From Maratus speciosus (taxonomy: Eukaryota; Arthropoda; Arachnida; Araneae; Salticidae): a stretch of 64,000 nt of DNA. How positions within the stretch are numbered: position 1 is the first letter of the stretch; the number at the start of each line of letters is the position of its first letter. The position numbers were made by a program, and so were the translations under genes. The notes below the pieces were generated by a model that had not been told where the DNA came from, did not search any database, and saw only the letters and a program-made list of their open reading frames with translations. Shown here piece after piece: positions 1 through 10,920 of the stretch. The stretch lies in the NCBI GenBank assembly GCA_963932465.1, contig OZ010792.1, forward strand, positions 510,431,100-510,495,099, written 5' to 3'.

Positions 1-147
1 TTTCCTAATGTGAAAAATAAATTTTAGTAACATTAATTGTTACCTTTTTTCAACAATTAATATCTAGATTTAAACATGACCTCCATTAAGAGACCACCTC
101 TCGGTTTTATTGGAACGGAACGTGGTCGCTTTAGAGAGGTTTTACTG
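1..147 (-). mobile_element. Right end of a pogo/Tigger-type MITE (copy 1), cut by window edge
   Basis: This stretch matches 3279-3432 closely, including the same internal AT-rich segment, the 'gacctccattaagagacca' block and the terminal 'gttttactg'. The full copy at 2596-3432 is flanked by TA, so this is the right end of a second copy of the same family whose left part lies outside the window. The base after the end is T rather than A, so the right TA duplication has probably mutated. Strand is arbitrary because no coding is left. Confidence 0.75.
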
Positions 148-363
148 TTTCATGATAGTTAGACTGTGTGCAACAGTTGCATTTAAGAAAATATTTTTTT
201 ACTGTATGTTGAATATTGTCAGAGTTTTTATAAAGTTTTTATTTATAGATATTAAATTTAATAATGGACTGCATTATAAAACCTCTAAAGAATTCAGAAG
301 AATTTGTATTAATCGAATAAAACTGTGGCACATGAAATATAGGCGAAAAATCTGGAAATTTAA

Positions 364-682
364 GGGGTCTCAAGACTCTTAAAGTTTTAAAATTTTCGAA
401 ATTTAAATTTTTTTTAAATGTTAAACTCCTATCTTTTCTGAACATTTTGATATAATTGTTTCCTTGAAATTCCCATTAGAACATAAGTTATGACTTTTAG
501 AATTATACCCGCTCAATAGCTGAATCGGCGATTCCGAAGCTTTGAAGCCATTTTTCTCCAAATGACGTTTTTGGGTATAACGCGCACAATCTCAAACACT
601 TCTGAATATTTTTTCATGAAATTTTCAAAGCATATGTTTCACGTTAGTCTGTATAAACTGAACCTAAAATTTCCGTTTTATT

Positions 683-730
<48 letters not shown>

Positions 731-1143
731 TGATTATACTGTTGAAATTTTCTAAATTTTGCATTAGCTAATTACATCTTTGTATTAAAAATATAAAAAG
801 GTTTTCAATACAAATTTATTTAGGTTCATGTTAATTATTACAATCTGAAGTACATATTTGAAGTAGGCACAAAAATTTTCATTCTAGTTACAAAATTTAT
901 TTAGTAATAATGCGCGTAAGCTGTTATGCCGATTTTCTGCTCGTCAAATGTCTGACAATTTGGAGCCCCTGTAAATACTAATTCTGCACCTTGCAATTTT
1001 TAAATACATGAAATGAAAGAACATACTTATATCTTTCATCCCAATTAAAATTGTGTCTTAAAATCATATACATTTTAAGAAATTAAATGTTGAAAATAGT
1101 CTTTGTTTTTCATTTTTTCCAATTTTAAGAGTTCTTAGACCCC
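364..1143. mobile_element. TTAA-target MITE, family A, copy 1 (780 bp)
   Basis: The element begins GGGGTCTCAAGACTC and ends GAGTTCTTAGACCCC, an inverted pair, and both ends are flanked directly by TTAA (360-363 and 1144-1147). The same sequence recurs at 33586-34339 with its own TTAA flanks. A TTAA duplication is the signature of piggyBac-type and some other cut-and-paste elements. No transposase is encoded, so it is non-autonomous. It carries a long poly(A) run near 688-726. The superfamily is inferred from the target only. Confidence 0.85.
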
Positions 1144-1147
1144 TTAA

Positions 1148-2450
1148 GTATCATAGAACTAGACCAAAAATGCAAGTTTTGTAATTACTTTTCTTTTAAT
1201 AATTAATATTACTGTCAATACAAAATCAAATACCCGATACATTTCCATATTATAATCTGTATACTAATTTTTTTGCTCATTTTAAGTGAATAATTTGCAG
1301 ATTAAGTAAATAATTGCACATTTTAAATCTTAGTATAAGACTACATTTAATCGATATTTTAAAGATTTTGAATTATTAATAAATTAATTATAATTAATTA
1401 ATTAATAATATTTATTACATTTCTTAAAGGCCAAAATAATTTTTTACAGTAAAAGTCTTACGGTGACAAGGGACCAAAGATGTAAGTTTTGTAATTACAT
1501 TTTTTACCATTAATGTTTCTGTCAACACAAAATCGAATATCAGATATGATTTAATATTGTAATCGATATAAATATTTTTGCATATTTTTATAGTTATTTC
1601 TTTTTGGAGTATGTTTTGTTGATATTTTAAAGATTTTTAATTATTAATAAATAAGTTAATCAATATTTATTTTCTTTCTTAAAGACCAAAAATAATTTTT
1701 ACAGTAACGGTCTTAATTAAGGCTACAGCGAATCAAAAATGAAAGTTTTGTAATTAAATTTTTTATAATTGATATTTAGTTTAATACCAAATCGAATAAC
1801 AGATAAATTTTAATAATGTAATCTATATAAATATTTTTGCATATTTTTATTGTTATTTCTTTTTGGACTATGTTTTGTTGATATTTTAAAGATTTTAAAT
1901 TATTAATAAATAAGTTAAATAATATTTATTACCTTTCTTAACCCCTTCGGGACGAGCGTCTTTTACAGAATTTTTATTCATTATTCACCGATTTTTTTAA
2001 AACAGAAAATTTTGCCTAATTGAATCGGGAAAATACTCGGATTAAATAAGGAAAAATTTACGATAAAAATTTACTGGTGAGAATAATTCCCGATTCTGAG
2101 CACCTTAAGTGGCACGAATACCGGTCGCTCGTAACCATAGGGTTAAACGCCAAAAATAATTTTTGCAATAAACGTTTTAAGGTGACAGCGAACCAAAAAT
2201 GAAAGTTTTGTAATTACATTTTTTATGATTAATATTTTGTTTAATATCAAATCGAATACCAGATAAATTTTAATAATATAATTTATTTTAATATTTTTGC
2301 ATATTTTTATATTTATTTCTCTTTGGACTATGCTATGTTGATATTTTAAAGATTTTTAATTATTAATAAATTAACTAATATTTATTAAATTTCTTAATAT
2401 CAAATGGAATACCAGACGGGTTTTAATATTGTAATCGATATAAATATGTT
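1148..2450. repeat. Tandem array of ~258-bp AT-rich units
   Basis: A marker block 'aaaaatgaaagttttgtaat' (with variants) recurs near 1167, 1475, 1735 and 2196, followed each time by 'atatttttgcatatttttat' and a TTAATTA-rich stretch. Spacing is about 258 bp once the 205-bp TTAA insertion is removed. Units are diverged from one another, so this is an old array. Related units reappear at 5640-6060. No coding potential is visible. Confidence 0.75.
1942..2142. mobile_element. TTAA-target MITE, family B, copy 1 (201 bp)
   Basis: Flanked by TTAA at 1938-1941 and 2143-2146. It starts CCCCTTCGGGACGAGCG and ends CGCTCGTAACCATAGGG, an imperfect inverted repeat. A sister copy lies at 9723-9902. The CCC start next to TTAA fits piggyBac-like MITEs. 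It sits inside the third-to-fourth unit junction of the 258-bp array and is therefore younger than the array. Confidence 0.85.
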
Positions 2451-2595
2451 TTCAAATTGATGGTGAATATTTTTTATTAAACTTTAGATTTCAGGGGAGA
2501 GTAGACTTTCAAAATCATGAAATTTGAATATTATATTAACTATAAAGTAACAGTATTAATTTACGTCCATTAATAGTAACGCCATAAAATATATA

Positions 2596-3432
2596 CAGTG
2601 AAAACTCCCTGTGCGACTACCTCCATTAAACGACCACCTCCATGAACGACCATTTTTTCATGGAACGAAATTTATTCACATAGGCTCAAGACTAATTTTA
2701 CCTCTATTCAGTGACCACCCCAGTCGAACTCCCTCCATGAGCGACCCATTTCTTTGAAGAAAATGAAACAAATTCAGTTTTTTCCTGACCACTTGAAGAA
2801 GGTTTTATTAGAATAATAAGATTCCGGAGAGCGCGTTATTCATCCAACTTCTAAACTAAGTTTAGAATTTTTATTTATTCCGATAACTTTTAAGTGTTTA
2901 AACCCCTTTGTGCCTTTTTAGGCAATTAATTTAACTCTGGTGTCAAATTAAGGATGGCGGTCAATAAATGAATAAACTGAGATTTATTGAACACAATAAA
3001 TAAAATGAAAATTATAAAACAAATAAATAAATTCCCCTGCCCTATTCTGCCAGGAAACTCTCAAAGAAATAGATAAATTAATCAAATCGTCGTAATTTGT
3101 TTCCGACCAAAAAAAATTTGCATTTACTGAACTTCGAAAGAACTTGGAAATAAAAATTATAGAATGATAAAACCGTGAAATCAAAGAAAACGTCAATGTA
3201 TTCATTTTTTTTTAAACTCTACAGTAATTAACTTATGTAATTAACTTTTGTTTTGATACTTACATTTTCATATTTTTTCCTAATATGAAAAATAAATTTT
3301 AGTAACATTAATTGTTACCTTTTTCCAACAATTAAAATCTAGATTTAAACATGACCTCCATTAAGAGACCAACTCTCGGAGCGACCATTTTTTATTGGAA
3401 CGGAACGTGGCCGCTTTAGGAGGGTTTTACTG
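2596..3432. mobile_element. pogo/Tigger-type MITE (837 bp), TA target duplication
   Basis: Starts CAGTGAAAACTCCCTG and ends CAGGAGGGTTTTACTG-like sequence ('aggagggttttactg'), with subterminal 'gacctccattaa'/'cgaccatttttt' motifs repeated at both ends, flanked by TA at 2594-2595 and 3433-3434. CAGT-type ends with TA duplications are typical of pogo/Tigger members of Tc1/mariner. No transposase remains. It disrupts the left arm of the outer fold-back element, so it inserted after it. Confidence 0.85.
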
Positions 3433-3624
3433 TATCCCAAAAAACTTCGAAATATATACTAAAGATACTTTAATTGCTTAAAAGATGCCAAATATCAGTA
3501 AAAAAACATTAAAATATTGACATCCTTCGATTAATTCACTCAATTATAGTATTGAAACTATAGAGGACATTGTATCTTTACTTTATAATAGAGACTGATC
3601 TCGCATTCCAGTGTTTTATGTACC

Positions 3625-4735
3625 GTCATGGGAAAAAAAAGTAAACACCCCCTACTAACTCTGCAAATAATTATAATAGAAGAAAGTTACTGGTACCAAA
3701 CGATTGGAAATAAAGTCTACTTTTAAATGATGTATATGAAATTTCCTTAGAGGGCCATCTACAAATGAAAACTAGACCATACCTTATTTTTTTGAACGGC
3801 AACACCGAATTTTGACAACATATTTTAAATCTTGGATTCAAACTGTGTCCAGAAACGAAATTTCAAGTCATTTGGATGTTACGTTTTTGAATTATAAACA
3901 TTCAAAATTTAGAGCTTCTAATGTTAAATTACATGTTCATATTTTTAATATCTCCTGAAATTATATTTCTAATGCGATAATTTTGTGTGTGGTTATAATA
4001 CTAAAAAACTCAAACACAAAAACATTGAATTTGTCATTTTAAAAATTTTATAATATGAATTACGAATTGTGAAATTAATCTTAAAAAAATATGAATAGCA
4101 GCTTCCATTTTTTTGTTGATTTATATTTATTATATCCCGCTTTATGCGAATTCTCAATTCCAAATTTTTCTTCCAAGTAGTTTTCGAACTAGGATTTTTT
4201 AAAAAACCGTCAAAATGATGGTTTAAGGGACCGTCTTTGATATGCAGAAAAGCATAATTTGAAAATATATATATATATTATTCATTTTATTGAAACGTTT
4301 GGGCTTCCAATAATCGAAACATATTAAGCGAGTGAAATGGTCCATGTTGGCAAGAAATAATACATTAATAGAAGTGACATAGTCATTCTGTAGCATTTCA
4401 ACAATCGAGTACCGAACTTCAATTTGGATACAGCCCCTAAAATAGGCTCATTTTAAAATAATTAATTTCTCTGAAACCAATAGTACGAATTTCATGAAAA
4501 TTTGTATTTACACTAATTGAAGAGTGTAGAATTTATTTATGGTGTCAAACTTGGTTATTGCATTTAAAAAAAAAACAAAGTTTGGGTTCGTTTTGATATG
4601 TAGATGCCCCCCTAAGCACATTTTATATACATCATTTAAAAGTAGATTTTATTTCCAATCGTTTGGTACCAGTAACTTTCTTCTATAATAATTTGTTGCA
4701 GAATTAGTAGGTGTTTACTTTTTTTTTTCCCATGA
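3625..4735. mobile_element. Inner long-TIR element (~1.1 kb)
   Basis: The first ~145 bp, starting GTCATGGGAAAAAA, are repeated inverted at 4595-4735, ending TTTTCCCATGAC; both arms share the block around 'ggtaccaaacgattgg'. The interior has no open frame of note and contains a short (TA)n at 4269-4279. The similar bases just outside (TGTA-like on both sides) suggest the arms may extend a few bases more. Superfamily unknown. Confidence 0.75.
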
Positions 4736-4935
4736 CTATACATTGTATTTGTGTTTTTTATGTGTTCTGATGATGATTAAGTGATTAATAATGTTCGAAC
4801 ATGTCGAATGAATCGAAACATGTCAATGCTTTAATGTTTTTTTTTATTGATATTTGACGTTTTTTAAGTAATTAAAGTGTTTTTAGTATATATTTTGAAG
4901 TTTTTTGGAATATATATTTTGTGGTGTTATCAAGA

Positions 4936-5640
4936 AATTTGATTAAAAAATCGATTTAAAAACAGGGTAAATATTGAAACTAACTACTCAAATTCCTGTA
5001 ATGCAAAATGAAATTTCAATTCTGATGCTTTTTCGCAGAGATAAAAGATTTTATATTTATATACAAGCTGTACATCTAAACAGTTGTTTATACTTAAAAT
5101 GCTGTTTCCTCAAAATTGAAAATTGCGCACCTTTCTAAATTTAGAAGCATTCTATGGGCATTTCTAATACTCTAATTATTTTGAAATTTATACTGTATAT
5201 CCTCTATACAATAATAAATATATATTAGCATAAAAATTTGTATTTCAGGAGTATTTTAGTGTTGAAATTTGTGTGCATATGAAAATATATAGCTACATTA
5301 AAAAAAAAAAAAAAAAGAAAAAAGCTTAATTATAATTTAAAAAGAAAAAAAGAGCATAATTATAAAGAAAAAAAATTCTTATTATATATTCAGCGAACTG
5401 TTATAATTCATACCAACTTCCCCTGTAGTATATGAAAAATATCTCACATATAAATATTGTCACATTTTATGCAAAAGAAATTCACTTGGAACATTTTGAA
5501 ATATGTAATTTTTTTTGTAGTATTAAAATATTTAAAATGCAATAACTAAAAATATTTTTAATATTTTAATTTCAAATTTTGTGCATAAGTATTCTAAAGT
5601 GTTCTTAACAGCTCTGCCAAATTTCAAGCGAAACGATTAA
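4936..5640. other. AT-rich intergenic or intronic DNA, no gene seen
   Basis: Very AT-rich with a poly(A) run at about 5299-5316 followed by A/G-rich slippage. I see no convincing open frame, splice-flanked exon or repeat end. If the gene at 6684-8303 extends leftward this is part of its first long intron. Confidence 0.5.
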
Positions 5641-6060
5641 AAGTTTTAAAATTTAGTTTTCAAAGCCCATTATCGCTTTAATCAATATTTTAAAGATTTT
5701 GAATTTAAAAAAATAATTAATTAATATTTATTAAATTTATTAAAGGCCAAAAAATCATTTTTATAGTAAAAGACTGAAGGCGACATCAGGCCAAAAATGA
5801 AAATTTTATATTTATATTTTTTTAGAATTAATATTTTTGTTAACACAAAATTGAATACCAAATATTTTTTTCGATCTACCGTAATTTGTGTAATTTTCTT
5901 GTGCAATTCTAATGAAACTTCTCAATTTAATAGACTTTATGTTTAACTTGCATTTCAAAGACGTTTAATTATTGATTAATTAATTAATTAATTAATTAAT
6001 GTTATAATTATTAAAGGCTAGGGAACATTTTTACAGTAAAAGTCTTAAGGTCTCAGTAGT
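5640..6060. repeat. Further diverged units of the ~258-bp array, with (TTAA)n
   Basis: Contains the same succession as 1148-2450: 'attttaaagattttgaatt', TTAATTA-rich stretch, 'aaaggccaaaaaatcatttttatagtaaaag' and a 'gccaaaaatgaaaa' marker near 5789. A simple (ATTA)n tract lies at about 5968-5998. It is separated from the main array by the nested elements at 2574-4935, which probably inserted into one original array. Confidence 0.65.
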
Positions 6061-6650
6061 CAGTAAATTCCCGAATCCCCCTCGCTAATGTTAAGTCTAT
6101 GGGCGTAGAATGCATTCGTACATTTAAAATATCTCATCAGGAAATTATTATTTTCAACTCCCTTTTTTCTTTGTACTGTTCTTTAAAAATGTTTATTTAT
6201 TGTTTCCTTAGTGGTGGTGGCTGTGGGAGGGGGAGGGGGGGCAATTAAAATTTTATGATCTTGTCCCTTGAAAATAATTTTTTTTTTTTTAACCAGATTT
6301 GTAATAAAAGGAATTTAGAAACACAAAAATCATTAATTCAAAGAAATTTTAAAATTTAAAATTATAACTTAAAATGTATCGGATGTTTTATCAACAAATT
6401 TTAAACACATCAGTTTTCACTTGCGATCAACAGCATTACATTTTTTTTCAAATAAATTCATTTATATGTATATATATATATAACCATTATAGAATATTAC
6501 AAATCATCATCATTTTTAAATAAAATTTATAAATTGAGTATCATATATATATATAATAAACATTCTGAATCTATACTTCAACCTTCAGTAATTAAAAAAA
6601 AATTCATACACAAAAGAATTGATTACTTTATATTTGATCAGATTTAATTA
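6061..6650. other. Non-coding AT-rich DNA with G-rich and (TA)n tracts
   Basis: Contains a G-run near 6224-6240, a poly(T) near 6282, and (TA)n microsatellites near 6466-6482 and 6545-6556. It lies just 3' (minus strand) of the splice donor of the 540-codon exon and is therefore probably the start of an intron. No gene seen. Confidence 0.5.
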
Positions 6651-6677
6651 TTAAAACTTTCTATAATAATGGAAACT

Positions 6678-6683
6678 ACTTAC
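6678..6683 (-). promoter_or_regulatory. 5' splice donor ending the 540-codon exon
   Basis: On the minus strand the coding frame reads TCC GAA|GTAAGT. GTAAGT is the full consensus donor and follows a complete codon, so the intron is phase 0. Reading through would add only ten poor residues before a stop, which supports splicing here rather than termination. Confidence 0.75.
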
Positions 6684-8303
6684 TTCGGATGTTTGTTGAG
6701 TTTCTGCGGTTAATTTTGTTTTCCATGAAGGTGTAACATCTTTCTTTTCGGGTTCAGTCTTTTTTTCGGGTTCTTTTGCCGTTGAAAGAGAAGTTCCCCA
6801 TTTTTTCTCGGGTTCCTTGGTGGATGATAAAGTTGAACCCCATTTCCTTTCTGGTTCTTTTGTAGTTAAGGATGAACCCAATTTCTTTTCAGGCTCTTTT
6901 GATGTAAGTGAGGACCCCCACTTCTTTTCAGGTTCTTTAGCTGTACTTGTAAGTGAGGAACCCCACTTCTTTTCAGGTTCTTTAGCTGTGGTTGTAAGGG
7001 AGGAACCCCACTTCTTTTCAGGCTCTTTCGCTGTTGTGAGCGAGGAACCCCATTTCTTTTCGGGTTCTTTAGAGGCTGTAAGTGAAGTACCCCATTTCTT
7101 TTCGGGTTCCTTGGTCGTTGTATTGCTTTTCTTTTCAGGCTCATCGGATTCTGATTCCTCACTTTCAGACTCTTCACTGCTAGATGATGAAGGCTGCTTA
7201 GGTTTAGAAACTGCGGTTGTTTTGGGGGTTGGAGTAGGTTCAGAACTTCTAAGATTTGAAAATCTTGATAATACTGGTTTTGGCGCTTCTTTTGGTTTTT
7301 CCTCAACTTTTTTAACATCTTGAGTACTGTCTTTAGATTCAAACGACCTGGAAAATCGCGAGTCAGATAATTTTGCAACTGAGTCTTTCGGTTTGGAATC
7401 AGCAGTTTCAAATTTTGATGCTCTCGCTCTGATTTCACTAAACTTAGTATCGCGTAACCTAACTTCACCAACTTTCGTATCACTCGGCCTTCTCTCTCCA
7501 AATTTTGATTCAAAGGGTTTTTTATCAGTTTTGGTTTCTGTGGATTCTTTCGTGCTCGTGGGGGTCTCAAATCTAGATCGAAAACTACTACTTCTGTTTA
7601 AAGAATCTTTGGTGGAACTAGATTTACTACTATCTACCTCTGTTTCTTTCTTCTCTTTTGATCGTGGAAATTCAAATTTTTTAACTAGATCTTTGTTTTC
7701 TGAGGTCTTGGGGGGTAACTCTGGAGCTTTATTGTCTGACTGAGATTTGGTTTCGTTTGGTGATTCAAAGCTTTTTTGTCTAGATAAATTTGGAGTTGCT
7801 GATACGTCATTTTTAGTCCTGCTGACAGAAGTGTCATTACTATCCCTATACCTTCTCCTGGTGAGATCTGGTAATTTAATAACAGCTACTGTGTCAACGT
7901 TTGTACTTTCTGCCTCATCAGCAGTGTCTGCAAATGTGCTTTTGTAACTCGCTCTAGAATCGTCTGCATTTCGAAACAAAGAATCTATTTTCTCTTTTTG
8001 TTCTTCGTTAATTTTCTTTTCTTGGAACCAACTAGATGTCGAAGATGATCTTTGCCTAGTTCTCCTACCAAGTGACGTGGTCTCTGTGATCGTAAAACTT
8101 GCCGATTGATCAACTCTAGAACTTTCTTCTTTTTTTGGACTTTCTGTGATTGCCACTGATTCCCTTCTCCTGCGTGGTAAGGGAAGCGTGAAGCTCGAAG
8201 ACACTTCATTGCTAGAATTATGGTCTTGTATGTCTTTGAAACAGCGGCGACATCGATTAGGTTTCACATGATGGGGTATAAAACCAGGGCAAACGGTATT
8301 CAT
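6684..8303 (-). CDS. 5' coding exon of a Cys/His-cluster, KEPEKKWG-repeat protein (540 codons, partial)
   Basis: This is the only convincing host gene. ATG at 8303 was chosen because AAA precedes it and an in-frame TAA lies seven codons upstream; the TTG further up is not a likely start. Residues 5-28 hold C5, C18, C21 and H28 (spacing C-x12-C-x2-C-x6-H) with 'CRRCFKDIQDH', a possible small zinc-binding motif resembling in spacing the N-terminus of outspread/MPRIP-type actin-associated proteins (low-confidence inference). The rest is Ser/Arg/Lys/Glu-rich and probably disordered, with an acidic Ser/Glu tract at about 372-388 and eight tandem KEPEKKWGSSL-like repeats at 398-507 (unit 12-15 residues), then 'WKTKL'. 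No membrane segment or signal peptide is visible. The exon ends in phase 0 at a GTAAGT donor. Family and function are unassigned; a cytoskeletal scaffold is one guess. Confidence 0.85.
6783..7112 (-). repeat. In-frame 36-45 bp coding repeat array (8 units)
   Basis: This encodes residues 398-507 of the 540-codon exon. Units read KEPEKKWG(S/T)SL with 1-4 extra Ser/Thr/Ala residues, and vary only by KEPERK, KKLG or S/T exchange. Unit lengths of 12-15 codons are all multiples of three, showing selection for frame. The repetition makes the antisense and shifted frames open as well; those are artefacts. Confidence 0.85.
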
Positions 8304-9279
8304 TTTTACCAAATGATATATTTAACCACTTCGATGTAATAAATAATTTATAAATTCATAACATGAAAAATAAAATATATAACATGATCGCTACAATACA
8401 TATATTAACTTTCAAAGAAAACAGTCAATAATTTACTCTGTATTCAAATATAACTTCTGACAATGGAATGGTTATAAATATAATATGAAACTTTCTCACG
8501 AAAAATCAAAAGCCTACATTGAAAATTTCAAGGTGATTCACTCGTTAGCATTTAAATGTACGGATAATATAAATATATAATGTAGATATCTATCAGTAAG
8601 ATGTTGCTGTAAAATTTGAAAGCAGTTATCACAAAAATTATCCAATATTATAGAGCAATAATTATGAAATCACTAAAACAAAATTCAGAAAATTACTCTT
8701 GTGGCACTTTTAAAATGTTGTAGCACAATTTTCATAAATATTTAACTAATCAGTTATAACTTGGATGTGGTAATAAATATTGATAATAAAGAAATATAAT
8801 CTTGTAAAATGATATGCAACATAAGGAATTTCATATTCTAAAATTCAGAATTCACTGTTGAAATTCAATTTAAAAAAACTGCAAACGTTGTCTTGTATTA
8901 TTCCTTGATATATCAGTAAAGTTTAGAAAAACACCAGGAGGCCACTGAAAAACACACACTTGAAGATGTATATCAAAACAGTAAAAAAAAAGAAAAAATC
9001 CACAAATGAAATCAAACAGCAATTATTCTTTTTCACACAATAAACACACGATTATCGATATAACCATAAATTTTCTTGGTATACATAATCCAACGCAATG
9101 TTTGTTGCAGTAGTTAGGAAACACGAAAATAAATAAATATGGGTAAACTATCTAATAATGATTCTTTACGCATGGAACATTCCAAGAATGCTAAAAATTT
9201 CTCCGGGGTGTTGCAAAAAATAAATATCACAAAAGCGTGAGGACTCTTAGAATGCACAAAACGCATAAATATACAGCAA
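8304..9279. other. Upstream region of the 540-codon gene, no coding seen
   Basis: AT-rich and without notable open frames on either strand. It lies immediately upstream (minus strand) of the ATG at 8303 and would hold the 5' UTR or a 5' UTR intron. No TATA or initiator could be assigned with confidence. Confidence 0.4.
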
Positions 9280-9470
9280 TAAAAACAAAAAGGGGCCCCT
9301 TCAGCGGCCCCTTTTTTTCACATTCGGGGCCGCTCTTTTCCTAACTGTACAAGAGTTGAGCAACGCATTTTGCGAAGTTCTGCCGGGACGGTAGGGTTGT
9401 TATTTTCCCCCCAACATCTACCGCCAAGCTTGGCACAACTGAAGAGGCGGTATTGAACAATAGGAAAAGA
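9280..9470 (-). promoter_or_regulatory. CpG-rich patch with GGGGCC hairpin: candidate promoter/5' UTR
   Basis: In strongly AT-rich surroundings this ~190-bp patch holds about ten CpG dinucleotides and G+C-rich blocks (CGGGGCCGCTC, GCCGGGACGG, CTACCGCCAAG). A perfect 11-bp hairpin, AAAAAGGGGCC (9287-9297) and GGCCCCTTTTT (9306-9316), sits at its left end. It is ~1 kb upstream of the minus-strand ATG, a plausible place for a promoter or non-coding first exon. It could equally be a transposon end. Confidence 0.3.
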
Positions 9471-9722
9471 TAGCATCATTTAGATAAGTAACTCAATTAT
9501 TTTTTTAATACTAAATAATGATGTTTTGCTGAAGGAAGTCTTTTTTGCATTTTTCGTTAGAAAATTAGTTATAACTTAAGGCTTGAATTTTCTTCCTCAG
9601 TCGGTTTATATTGACTTAAAAAACTGTCTTCAACGATGTGTATAAAAAATATTTTTTAATATATATATTTACATACATAAATATTGAAGGGATAATACAA
9701 TTTTGTTGATTTTTCCCCTTAA

Positions 9723-9902
9723 CCCCTTTGCGACGAGTGTCTTTTACAGAATTTTTAATATTTTTTTACCCGTTTTTCAAAACAGAAAGTTTTGCCTAGT
9801 TGAATCGAGAAAATGCCCTGATTAAATAATGCGAAATTTACAATAAAAAATAACTGGTGGGAATAATCAAAGATTTTGATCATTTTCTGCGTCACGTAAG
9901 GG
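9723..9902. mobile_element. TTAA-target MITE, family B, copy 2 (180 bp)
   Basis: Flanked by TTAA at 9719-9722 and 9903-9906. It begins CCCCTTTGCGACGAGTG and ends CGTCACGTAAGGG, and matches 1942-2142 across most of its length ('cttttacagaatttt', 'gttttgcctagttgaatcg'). It is non-autonomous and piggyBac-like by target and terminal CCC. Confidence 0.85.
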
Positions 9903-10399
9903 TTAAGGGAGAGGGAGTAAATATGCTTGTTTGCTTTGATTCCTTATGAATTTTGTTGTGATGTTATATTGACTGTCTGTTTTCTTCTATTGTGCATATT
10001 TTAAGTGGAATAACAGTTTTCTGATAGCTACGAAATTTGAATATGTAGGTGAAGTGAGGTACGGCATTTATTTTCTTTGAAATTGTTCATTGCATCAGAA
10101 GTAGTTTTTTCTTTTTTTACTCCCATGTAATAATTGAATAGGTTGTATAATTCGAATAGATAAAAATAATTTATATATATATCCCATTATGTTATGGCGT
10201 GAAAAAAATCATGATTTTTTTTTTATAAACAAAAAATAGGATTTTTAAATCAGATTTTTTTTTATTTAAGTAGGACTTTTAGTAATTTTTTTTCTGCATG
10301 AAGATATTGAAGTATTGCATGAAGATATTGCATGAAGATATTGACTATCAACAATTGTATGTTTCCAAAACAGTTAAGACTCTAATTAGATTACATTAA

Positions 10400-10727
10400 C
10401 CCTTCACTGCACCGCCTCACGTGCCACATCTAGCACATACCTAAAAACACTGTAATTCTTATTATGTGCCATGAATTTGGCCAAAATGATCTCTATCCCT
10501 GATCAAGAACAGTCCAAAGAATGGAATAACACTTATTTTGTCCATGTCAGATGGCTTCATTATACAAAAAATTAGAATTTGTTCTTCGGAAACAAAGAAA
10601 AATTCCATCAAGCTATTAAAGTAAAATTTACTTTCATTTTTTTTACTGAATACTTAAAAATATTAATATAAAGAAAGTTGCAGAGTGTTAAGCAGATAAA
10701 ATTAATTAATTTAAGTTCATTTAGTTG

Positions 10728-10763
<36 letters not shown>

Positions 10764-10916
10764 CCATACACGCCATAAAATATAAAATTTTAGCATAAAA
10801 TTTGAAATTTAATTTTTTTTTTTTTTTTTTTTTACTATTTTTCCCATTATTAGACCGATATAAAAATTTCAAATAATTTTTTTTCATACGAATAGAAAAA
10901 ATCGTGCAGTGAAGGG
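10400..10916. mobile_element. TTAA-target MITE, family C (517 bp)
   Basis: TTAA flanks at 10396-10399 and 10917-10920; ends CCCTTCACTGCACCG and CGTGCAGTGAAGGG form a clean terminal inverted repeat. The interior has a (TA)n tract near 10730-10760 and a poly(T) near 10812-10833. No transposase is encoded. TTAA plus CCC ends fit piggyBac-like elements. Confidence 0.85.
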
Positions 10917-10920
10917 TTAA

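Larger units (their letters stand above)
2574..4935. mobile_element. Outer fold-back (long-TIR) element, host of two younger insertions
   Basis: Sequence at about 2574-2595 plus 3433-3530 is the inverted counterpart of about 4800-4935: both contain 'ccaaaaaacttc', 'aaatatatactaaa' and 'caaatatca' blocks in the same order. The left arm is split by the TA-flanked element at 2596-3432; the arm reads through once that element and one TA are removed. The middle is occupied by another inverted-repeat element (3625-4735). Outer limits are approximate and no clear target duplication was found. Confidence 0.7.

Noticed and set aside
2984..3205. 73-codon minus-strand frame inside the pogo/Tigger MITE
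   Set aside because: No transposase motif is visible, and the neighbouring copy (1-147) does not cover it for comparison.
6817..7323. 168-codon plus-strand frame antisense to the KEPEKKWG exon
   Set aside because: It is the complement of the in-frame coding repeat and mirrors its periodicity; no independent start context or motif.
6866..7570. 234-codon minus-strand frame overlapping the main exon
   Set aside because: Shifted frame of the same repetitive Lys/Ser-rich sequence; the composition is what a frame shift of that repeat gives.
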